Assembly: GCA_022701365.1 (NCBI GenBank)
Contig: JAKUHH010000167.1
Location: 558,001 to 622,000, forward strand
Reading direction: 5' to 3'
Length of the DNA stretch: 64,000 bases
DNA from: Mycocentrospora acerina
Lineage: Eukaryota; Ascomycota; Dothideomycetes; Pleosporales
Shown here: positions 46,107 to 55,167 of the stretch, in pieces
Layout of the letters: every line of letters starts with the position of its first letter
Numbering within the stretch: the first letter of the stretch is position 1
Program-made: the position numbers and the translations under genes
Notes under the pieces: model-generated
What the model saw: only the letters and a program-made list of their open reading frames with translations
The model's database searches: none
Told to the model about the DNA's origin: nothing

Positions 46107-48560
46107 TCAAAATGGACTTTGAATCCCCCCAAGCTGTGTATACACACCTAACCCACCCCCATAATATATACCCTCTCCCCTATCTTCCCACCTACACAAT
46201 TGTGGCAGAAAACCTAAATGCTGCCACGCATCTTTCATCAGATAGCAAGCAGAATCTGGGGTATTCGGCATGCCAACATATACCAATCCCACGCCGCCAA
46301 CATCACAAGCCATACCCTGTCCAGAGAACCCGTCTTGCCCGACAAGCCCATGCTGCCCTGTAAAACTGTTGTACACTGCCATTTCGATGACTGGCTGGAA
46401 AGTCTCAGGACCAGATATGGACGCGTGTCCGCCGGCGAAACCAAATACTTCGTGGGTGAAAGAGCGGTCTGTTGCGGTGCTGGGGGCTGACAAGCGGTAT
46501 GAATAATTTGTTGCAGTACTGGGCGTTGCAGAGGCGTTTGGCTCAAGATAGGGTACGCACGTAGAGTCTAGAGTATTAAGGGAAAGCTGTGGAGGCTGTG
46601 GATGATAGATATCATAGGGGTGGTGGGCTGTGTTGAAGTCTAGTGCAAGTCCAGTGGATGGCGTATGAAGGTACAAGGAAGGATCTGGAGAGAAGGAGGT
46701 TGAGAAAATTGGCTCGCCGTGGGGGACAACTGTTTGAGATCTGTCTCTTCCCAACTCTTGCTCGATAGATGGAGCACCACTGAGAGTAACAGCTCGCCAT
46801 GTCACAGTCCCTGCATCTACACTGGTGTGCAGATGCCTGAAGCGCCAAAGTATGGTGAAAAGATACTCGCTTTTTGCTGAACCTCGATTGAAGCCATATA
46901 CCTTCTGTGTAGCGGTGAGCTGCATCAATGAGCCACCGACATCTCTTTCAACCATCGCCTGATACTGGCTTATACGATCAGCCCAGAACGTAGAGTCAAA
47001 GGTGATTCGCAGCCCTCCATTGCCTGGGATATATTCGCAATGTGAATCCTGCTCATCCAAGTCGTTTTTGGTCATAAAATCTCCATCTCTGTAGAATTGT
47101 GTGGAGCATTGCAATTCCTCATATCCGGAGAGATCGTACTCGGAATGTAAGCCGAATTCAATCGAACGCTGCGTGTTCGGTCTACTTCTAGACACCATCT
47201 CGAGGCTTGCATCACATGCCAAGATCATTCTCCCTTGTTTCGCCCACTCCTGTGTCCATGGGTCAAGGAAGGCGAATTCGGGATATTGTTTCGACCACAT
47301 CGCCGAATTCGAAATATTCACGTCCGCCAGCCGATTGCTGGAATATAGCTGTATTAGTGTTTTCATATGATGCTCCTCTTCTTCGACTGTCAGGTCAAAC
47401 TTCGAAATAGAGAAGGAACTCGAAACCTGATCCCGGTTGAGAGACTCTACATCGTGGGGCCATGTGGTGACGCTGGGATTAGAAGCGGGAGCACCACGTT
47501 GTGGCTGCGCATCGCAGTGGGCCAGATGATAGGCGTTAGAAGATTTATCCCCACGATGGCGTCTTCTTTCGCTACTAGAAGCAGCCATGTGTATAAGCGC
47601 TAATGTAGGTTGTCAGTCTTCTTCGAGGAAGCCCTGGCGTAACCCTTGCGCTGCGAACCACTAAACTACACCATCCAACTAAGAACTTTGCATCGGCCTC
47701 CAAAGATTGTACCTTACATCTCGTCTGGTGTAGAAGAAGAGCTAGAGAAAGGAGTGTACTCACCGCCAGGCTGATCTCTCAGAAGCTGCTTGAGCACCTG
47801 AATGTGACTGGACACTTGCTTTCGGTCCCTCTTGATACCCGTATTTTTCGCGATAAAATCTTGGATAAGTTCATTACGGCCTCGTAGTGCGCCATTTAGC
47901 AAGTACTTTTTGCGTCCCATGGGCGGCCATTTAAGGAGTGCTATGTTTACATCAGTCGCAGAACCGAAAAATTTAAAGGTTTAGAACAAATATACAAACA
48001 TCAGAATAGAAATTATAGCAAAGTAAAGATCATGAAAAACGCGGCTCACCTGTCCAAAATGCCCTTTCCAAAAATTCGGGCCAAACGACCTTCTCCTTCT
48101 CTCTCTCCTCTCTTCCTCTGGCATTCTCGATTGTCTCCTTGGCAATCAACTGCTTTGGTGTCAAAACAGGCTGTTTCTCGCGATACTTCTGATACTTTTC
48201 CGATCGTGCTAGCATTGTATATAATCTCTTCAAATCATTCTCGACCTGCTTTTTTGACTTCTCGACACCAACGCCAGCCGAAATGTCGAGATTGGGAGGA
48301 GCGTTGTGTGTGAGGTAGCTTTCGCCAATGCTGAATGGAGACAAGGGCACATTTTCTAGGAGGCAGTGACTGTGAGGTGATTTCGGAGGTGTAGAGTAAG
48401 GGCTGGCAGATGCAATTGGCGTTATGTTGTGCTCTTGTGGCCAGTTGATAGACTGCTCTTGAAGGACGAATAGCTGAGACGAACAAGTCTCAAGTGTTGT
48501 ATCCGTGTACGAGGGGTTTGAGGTTGCAACATCTGTGGGGAGAAGACGCTGGAGCTCCAT
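46107..48560 (-). CDS. abaA: AbaA/TEC1-type TEA (ATTS) domain transcription factor
   Basis: Nuclear TEA-domain regulator of the AbaA family, which controls late conidial development in moulds. Three exons: 48560-48050, 47940-47764, 47599-46107; 726 aa. Phases agree (FWT-A-LLKWPP; QPG-A-LIHMAA). Upstream helix: LYTMLARSEKYQKYREKQPVLTPKQ (about 125-150). TEA domain about 155-228: VVWPEFLERAFWTALLKWPPMGRKK, GRNELIQDFIAKNTGIKRDRKQVSSHIQVLK, with helix 3 intact. The remainder is a long less conserved region including FWADRISQYQ and a C-terminal Tyr/Gly-rich end. ATG 48560 (MELQRLLPTD) is chosen; an in-frame ATG at 48746 would add 62 residues with no similarity. Intron 2 (47763-47600) is 164 nt and contains a tRNA-like sequence. 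Confidence 0.9.
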
Positions 48561-49499
48561 AGTAGACCCTGGTATGTGACAGACTTTGAGAAGAATGAAG
48601 CACAAAGACCCAAGAATGCAAGCAGGCGCGTATCGACGTGGTTTGGAAAGAATGTGTTGGCAGCTAGAGCAACGAGTGACTATTGTGAGAAATGGGGATG
48701 TGTCAAAGGCTATGCGGGAAGTCGAAGATATGTAGACTCCGAGCATCGATTTAGAACTTGGTCCCAGATGACCTACCCCAGGCAGAAGGACTTCTTGGCA
48801 GACATACCAGACTCGCCGTCCTCCAAGGGCAGACCGTGTGATGGGCTCATAAGGGTACCAGAGTACCGGATATCATAGAAAAACGAATCGCAAGATAAAG
48901 TGTGATCAATGATGACATTAAAATGGTGTGCTACATACAACAGTCTGTTTTATTTCCAACACTAACTTTCAACTCGCTTTTGTCACTCGCTTTTGTCACT
49001 CGCTAGATTGGTAAACATCGCCTGGTTAGCAGATGGGCAAAGGTGTACGGCAAATGCCAACATATAAAATCGTCATCTGATTGGATGTGTACGCACGGAG
49101 TTCGATACGAATGCTCTGTGCAAGTAAGATTGTTAGTGGTCATCGACAGCAGATTACATGAGTCGAGCTTCTATGGTCGCTCAATGTCTCGCACATGGCT
49201 AGCCTGTTCCCGTTGTTTTAGAATCATCTGAAACACTGTGCGGTGGCCGTGCTCATTGACGCAAACCTTTGTGGATGCTGTCTGTCGCGGCTCAAAGAAT
49301 GGTGACCTAGATATAGCATTCATCTGCAAGCAGGTCATAGCGCTGCTGTTCTCGGCATACCGTGGAGAATCTGTGCAGGGCGGGCCTCTCGCTTCCTTAG
49401 TCAGAGAAGCAAGGGAGGGACTCAAGGACGACACAGCCTGGCTGTGTCATGCCTACTTGGATATTTTTACTCCTACCAAAATAACGATCGCGCTCACGC
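48561..49499. other. promoter of the TEA factor / 3' flank of MRD1
   Basis: No gene supported. Holds a tandem 14-bp duplication (CGCTTTTGTCACTC, about 48973-49004). A + strand ORF 49238-49534 and a - strand ORF 49434-49171 overlap each other and lack domains. Confidence 0.5.
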
Positions 49500-52318
49500 T
49501 CATTCGTCTAGGTCATCAGTGCCTGCAACGTTAAACTTCTTACGTCCACCAGAAGTAAGACGTTGGAGGGCAACCTTGTTGGCCTGTGCGCCAACCTTTT
49601 GCTGCATCTTCTCGAGTTCCTTCTCAGGATCGTCAGACTCAGTCTCTGCGAACGCGAGAACGAGACGTCGACCCAACAGATGAGTGTTTTTCAAAGCGTT
49701 CATTGCATTGACAGCGTCGCGTTTGGTGGTAAATTCTGCGAAACCGAAACCACGTGAAGACGAATCGAACTTTTTAGGGACTCGGACAGACCGAAGTTGC
49801 CCGTAAGGAGTAAACAGAGCACGAACATCTTTCTTCTATAATTTGAATCAGTATGTGCAATTAGGATTTGATGGAAGACACTTACGCCAGCTTCAAATGG
49901 CAAGTTCTTGATAATGATCTTCGTACTTGCCGCCTTCTTCGCAGCATCCTCTTTGCGACGCTCTTCAGCAGCATCAGCACCCTTGTGGGAACCCTTGATC
50001 TGCAGCTTGTGGCCTTCCAGATCGTGTCCGTCCATGGTGCGCAATGCAGCTGATGCTGTTTCAGGACTGTTGAACTCGACAAAGCCAAAGCCCATAGATA
50101 GCACACCGCGTTTCGGGTCAACCTTTGTCTTTACCTTGGCACTGCGGAAGCCAGACAGTGGTTTGAATGCATCTGTAAGGCGCTCTGTCGTAGTGGTGAA
50201 ATTGAGATTGCGAACGTACAAGGTGGCCGTGTTTGCCGCCTCGGGTTCTGGAGCGTCTTCCAGAAGGTCCGTCGCAGACAGTTTGGCTCCAAGTTTATCT
50301 GATGACAAGTTCTGGGGCACGTTTGCGACCACACCTTCCTTGAATAGGTCCTTAGGAGCCTTTTCGAGGTACAAAATAGAATCTTTCATCTTCCGATATG
50401 AGAGAGACATGAAAGCCGTTTTCGCTTCCGCCATGTTGGAGAATTCGACGATAGCAGTCATACCAGTTGGAGGCATCAAGAATCTTGTAACCTTGCCATG
50501 CTCTTCAAAGGTTCTCCGAAGCTCGTCAGGAGTGACGCTGTGAGGAACATTCTTGACAAGGATAGCGAGATCACCCTTGGCACTTTTTTGGAATGCTTCC
50601 AGATCGACGCCATGTTGTGCGAAGTAAGATTTTGTCTCTTGAATGATGTGTGTCTCAGCATGAGCCTGCTTGACCGCTGCATCTGATGATGTAGGGTCGA
50701 GCAACTCTGCTTTACTGATGCCCATCCGGCTGGCGACTGTAGACATGACTGCATCGGCCTGAGAATTTTGTTAGTGCAGTTTACAAAGTTTTGACTGCAG
50801 TAGACATACGTTGAGGTACAGTGAGTTCCAGTTGAAAGTGGCTTTTGATGCCTCTTGCTTTCGTCGAATCTCTCTCTGCTTCTTCAAAGGAAGCTTGGAA
50901 ATCTCAAACTCGTCGAGAGCAGTGTCTTTCTTTGCTTTGGCAGAGATGATGTGGAGGAGACGACCCTGGAAGATGGTCCTATCATTCTCGACAAATGCTT
51001 GAACAGCGTGTTCTGGATCCTTGAATTGAACAAAAGCAAACCCCTTCCCTTTGCCGTCGCTCTTCTTCAAAGATACGTGAACCTGTTTTGATTAGCGAAG
51101 TTCCGTCAAACAGTGATGACTATTAAAGTGGAAAGATTCGCTAATATCAGATAAGAGAAACATCTACTAAAATATTCTCCAAGTCAACCTCATTTGCAGA
51201 GCATCAGTTGTCCCTATCTTGATGTTCATCATAAAGCGAGTAGAACAGAATGAAATGTTGTTTAGTCTTACCTCTTCCAATGAACCGTACTTTGAGAAGT
51301 GAGTACGAAGTTCATCTTCAGTGACATCAAAATGCAAATTCCGCAGGTACAGACGACCGGTTTCTCGGATTTTATCTTCTTCTGATGGCACAGCAGGATC
51401 GACATATGTCTCGGCAGGTGGCGAGGCTTTGCGCTGCTCAGCAGCAGGTTCTGAAAGCTCACGCTGGTTGACTGATGTCTCTGGGGCTGAGACTGAAGCT
51501 TGCGCACTAATTGAAGGTATCTCATCATCTTCGACGAGATCCAGCACTCTGTTTGTTCTCGAACGCAACCAGTCGTCGTCGGTAACGGGTCCTTGGTCGG
51601 CTACAGGCGCACCCTGCACGTCTTCCATCGCACCACCAACATCTGCATTGTCGCTTACATTGGTATGCGTCGCGACAGCTTCAGGTGTAGGCTGCTTAGT
51701 CACCGAAGTAATCTGAGGCTCCTCGACGGTCTTGACTTTCTTTGCGATGACCTGGTAGTCATCGTCGCTCTCATCAGCTGGGACGACCACATTCTGCATG
51801 GGTTCTTCGGTAGGGACAGGCACGCCGCCCAGAGCCGCGTCGGCATCAGCCCACATGTTGGTCTTGGAAGGTGGCACATATGCTTCCAAGAACTCCTTCA
51901 GTTTTGGGTCCTGTTCTGCTTCTTCCCGTTTGCGCTTGAGAATGTTCTCTTCTCGTACTGGGACATATGCATCAGTCTTGGGTACAACCCTCTCGGCCTT
52001 TTGCTGCCATCGTGGTGTTGGGAGCTCCTTATCAGATATCTGCAACAAGTCAGTCCTACTCCACACATTTGGTGTTGCGCAAGACAAACTCACGGGTCGT
52101 GCGATCTCCGCATGTATCTTGGTCAGCTTGATGAAGGTTTTGTTGAAGTACTTGACTGCCTTTGCGGCATCCTCGGGTGTCTTGTAGCCCACGTAGCCTA
52201 TGCGACGATGTGGAAAGAACTTGACGTCTGTGACAGGAAACTTGGCAAAGTGCTTCCGCACATCATCCTCGGTAAACTTGGGAGGCAGCCCGCGCACAAA
52301 TATGCGTGACGACTCCAT
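49500..52318 (-). CDS. MRD1: MRD1, multi-RRM pre-rRNA processing factor
   Basis: Nucleolar protein of the small-subunit processome, needed for early cleavages of the 35S pre-rRNA. Five exons: 52318-52094, 52039-51272, 51082-50810, 50758-49886, 49835-49500; 824 aa, as expected. Five RRMs: RRM1 at the start (MESSRIFVRGLPPKFTEDDV, RIGYVGYKT); RRM2 about 315-400 (GRLYLRNLHFDVTEDELRTHF, KGKGFAFVQF); RRM3 about 500-570 (LAILVKNVPHSVTPDELR); RRM4 about 610-690 (ATLYVRNLNFTT, GFGFVEF); RRM5 about 715-790 (KIIIKNLPFEAGKKDVRALFTPYGQ, RGFGFAEF). The linker NWNSLYLNADAVMSTVASRMG between RRM2 and RRM3 is typical. Intron 2 (51271-51083, 189 nt) hosts a C/D snoRNA; the other introns are 50-54 nt. Start codons of MRD1 and the LC8 gene are 320 bp apart, divergent. 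Confidence 0.95.
51138..51239 (-). ncRNA. intronic box C/D snoRNA, SNORD74/snR64-like, in MRD1 intron 2
   Basis: All on the MRD1 sense strand. Box C ATGATGA (51232-51226); box D' CTGA (51207-51204); box D CTGA (51150-51147); 5-bp terminal stem TCGCT (51239-51235) with AGCGA (51142-51138). The guide AGATAGGGACA (51219-51209) ends one nucleotide before D'. It is perfectly complementary to the conserved large-subunit rRNA stretch UGUCCCUAUCU. By the D+5 rule it would 2'-O-methylate the first C of that CCC. Human SNORD74 carries the same TAGGGACA-N-CTGA arrangement and methylates 28S C3820; yeast snR64 targets the equivalent C2337 (recalled from knowledge, not searched). The D guide (before 51150) has no target I can name. 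Ends are approximate. Confidence 0.88.
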
Positions 52319-52638
52319 CGCTGTATTATGATTACTATGAAGATAAAAGAGCTGTGTCCTGCTCGAAATGTGGTGAATGGAAGTGAAGAGAAAGCGTGGT
52401 GATGTCGAAGAAAATTGCGATGCTCAGAAATTTTGACGGCGAGGTCCGCGCTAGCGTCGCGCGTGCCATTGGGCCGTTTAGTGGCACCTGCGTTCTCCGT
52501 AGCCCGGCGGCTCCCCAAACACTGACTCTACGACAGAACATAGCTTCACAAACTCCAGTACTATAAATCCACCAATTTCTCCATAAAAATCGCCAACCAC
52601 CAATAAACACACCACTTAGAACGTAATAAACAATCAAC
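52319..52638. promoter_or_regulatory. divergent promoter between MRD1 and LC8
   Basis: 320 bp must contain both promoters and both leaders. No clear TATA box on either side at a standard distance; a CTATAAA lies at 52560, about 79 bp before the LC8 ATG. No specific factor site is claimed. Confidence 0.6.
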
Positions 52639-53271
52639 ATGGCGAGCGAAAAGTCAGACAACAGGCAGGAGGGTAGGACTCGCTTTTTTTGTGCCTGTAT
52701 GTTTGCCTGGCGCATAAGCTAACATTGTTTGTAGCTCAGATCAAGTCGGCGGACATGGTATGCGATCAGTCGTGCCGTATGCTTGACACCTACTCACCAT
52801 CTATTACAGAGTGAAGAGATGCAGACCGAGGCTATTGAAGTCGGTTAGTCACCCTGATCCCAAACGCGGTTGATTGAAACGCTGACAGCAAGTAGCACAG
52901 CAGGCCATGGAACAGTTCACCATTGAGAAGGTAAGTTGGAGGGCATGCATACTGCCGTTTGCGGGGTCTTCTCCCGAAATCCGATGCTAACTTCAACACC
53001 AAGGACATTGCCCAGTTCATCAAGAAAGAGGTAAGTTGGTCTCGACCAACAACTGAAATTGTGTGCTGAAAGTCGTACAGTTTGACAGCCGGAAGGGTGC
53101 CACATGGCACTGCATTGTGGGTAGGAACTTTGGAAGCTTTGTCACTCACGGTATGATCACACTGTCCATTTGGAGAGACTTGACTCGACTAACGACTACT
53201 GCACAGAGACAAAGCACTTTATCTATTTCTACCTCGGACACTGCGCCATCCTGCTCTTCAAGACACAGTAA
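52639..53271 (+). CDS. dynein light chain LC8 (DYNLL)
   Basis: Hub protein of cytoplasmic dynein that dimerises and holds disordered partners. Seven exons: 52639-52672, 52735-52757, 52810-52843, 52896-52930, 53004-53030, 53081-53150, 53207-53271; 95 aa. The product is unmistakable: MSEEMQTEAIEVAQQAMEQF, EKDIAQFIKKEFDSRKGATWHCIVGRNFGSFVTHETKHFIYFYLGHCAILLFKTQ, with the partner-binding beta-strand GRNFGSFVTHE and the Trp-His-Cys dimer interface. The N-terminal extra residues (MASEKSDNRQEAQIKSAD) are common in fungi. Six introns of 50-73 nt interrupt 288 coding bases, so introns exceed coding sequence. Confidence 0.96.
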
Positions 53272-54013
53272 ACTCATGTGAATGGAGCAGCATACCCTCA
53301 GCCCTCTGGATTCTGCGTTTAGCTCTCTCGTCTAAATCCTGAGTCCTTGGGATCACGGTCTCATCTCGGAACAGGTTCTTGGACATCTCGGCTTGTGCTC
53401 TGCCATCCTCCTTCGATTGTACCACCTTGTTTCCTCGTCAACTGGCGTTTGTTTCCAAGATGAAAATCGAGGGTGTGACGAGGATCTCTAACGATGGCAT
53501 GATGCTGAGGATATAAAGTTTCACATATAACGACTGCCATGAGTCTCCTATGTCAATACAGAATTATGGAGGTTGTTTGATAATGTAATGAAGCACGCGT
53601 GCTTGCCTTTGATCTGTTTTTTTGCCCCGATTGTGACATGTTTTACAGCTTTGATACTTTCAACGCCAGGACTCTGCAGAGCATTCCACGTGGCGGACTG
53701 TCCATGGTTGTTGTCTTGGCTTCCAAGATCATCGTCGCAAGAGCCAAGTGTGGCTGAGTCGGCGGATGACGACAAACAGAGTTGTTGACGCGACCATTCC
53801 ATCTCCCTCCAACATCATAATTAACACTCTTCCTCGCCTGCAACCAAATTCTGCGACTTCTCTCCATCACCGATATTCCAACGCGACCAACGCGCTCTCG
53901 TCAACCCCACGTCCCAGCTCCGCGCACCACCTCCGCTCCACCTCCGCATCCCCACAACTACCACCACCACCCGCAACTCGCAGCGCCACACCAACGCATT
54001 CAAACTCGCAACC
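53272..54013. other. intergenic, no gene supported
   Basis: LC8 3' flank and promoter/C-rich leader of the zinc-ribbon gene. The 53.8-54.0 kb part is CCA/CAC-rich, giving a shadow ORF. Nothing else recognised. Confidence 0.5.
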
Positions 54014-54611
54014 ATGTTCTTCTTCTTCACCTGCGGAACACACAGTACGCCCCTCCCACTCTCTGTCCCCGCACCAAACTCTCCTCCTTTGCGTTCCTAC
54101 GATCCTTCAACCCAAAAAAACCCCGTCCCGTCCCACGGCTAACCCCAACTCCACCCTCCAGCATTCAACTCGTCCGTCAACGGCGCAGAACACATCACAG
54201 TGCAATGTCAAAACTGCGGAAACTTTAGCGGCCGCGTACAGAAGCGATGGTACGTTCACTTCGCAGCACCACCCAAACCTCCACCACCACCAGTACACAC
54301 CATACACGCACCCTACCCACCCACTTAAAAGAAAATCCCTCTAACACCCTCCCCCCCCCCTCCACAGGGAATGGTTCACCTTCTGCTTCGTCCCCATCAT
54401 CCCCTTCAGCCTCAAGGCCCGCCAGGAAGTCGGCTGCCACATCTGCAATTTCTGGCAGGACATCAAGTACCGCCCAGACGTGCAGCAGCAAATCGCCGGC
54501 GGAGGACATGCGCAACAACAACCCGCGGTTATGATGCATGGCGCGCAGCAACAGCAGCAGCAGCAGAATGGGGGGCATCCTGTTCCGCAGGGGGTGCCGC
54601 AGTATAAGTGA
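54014..54611 (+). CDS. small zinc-ribbon protein
   Basis: Three exons: 54014-54044, 54162-54249, 54368-54611; 120 aa. Begins MFFFFTCGTHTF, has VQCQNCGN at about 29-34, an RVQKRWEWFTFCFVPIIPFS segment, and VGCHICNFWQDI. The N-terminal Cys plus two CxxC pairs give a zinc-ribbon; this is the fungal/eukaryotic zinc-ribbon family whose members start MFFF and are short. The FCFVPIIPF stretch is hydrophobic but typical of the family. The tail is Gln-rich and disordered. Introns (117 and 118 nt) are longer than local average and C-rich. Function unknown. Confidence 0.88.
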
Positions 54612-55167
54612 AGGAATGGAATGGGAAGAGGAATGGAAAGAGGAAGAGGAAGAGAAAGGAGATATAGATACGGTGATACAAGTTGAGGAGGTGGCAGTCT
54701 TTTGTATAAAGAAGAGAGGTGGAATCACCCCACCGGTGAGGGCGAAAGAGAAGCGCCCAAAGAGTGTTTTATTTTTATTTTTTTCTTCCTCTCCCTTAAT
54801 TGTCAACTTCTTTCTTGGTTTTCAGCCGTGCGACGGCGTTTTGGGAAGACACATCAGATACCACACGGAATTTCATTTGTTGCACTTCTTTCCTTTTTGC
54901 TTGAAAACATAATCATTCTGCATACCAAAACTTGGCTGGTCACCATGACAAGCCAAGTAAATATGCGCTCAATATCATCTATTAATCTAATTTTGCTCAA
55001 AACTTCCTAAACTTCCTACTTCCCATCCAATGCGTCACCGCAGCCCCCAAATCCATACACAACAAGCAATGCAAAATCACTGTTCTAGAAAAAGCTGAAC
55101 CCCCGATTCTCATCTCAGTCCGCGACGCTGACAATTCCAGCTCACAAGGCCCATAACAACCGACTCA
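54612..55167. other. convergent 3' region
   Basis: Shared 3' flank of the zinc-ribbon gene (+) and the unknown 760-residue protein gene (-). Purine-rich then T-rich. No gene. Confidence 0.5.

Noticed and set aside
49171..49534. Opposed ORFs between MRD1 and the TEA gene
   Set aside because: They overlap on opposite strands, lack domains and lie in MRD1 3' flank.
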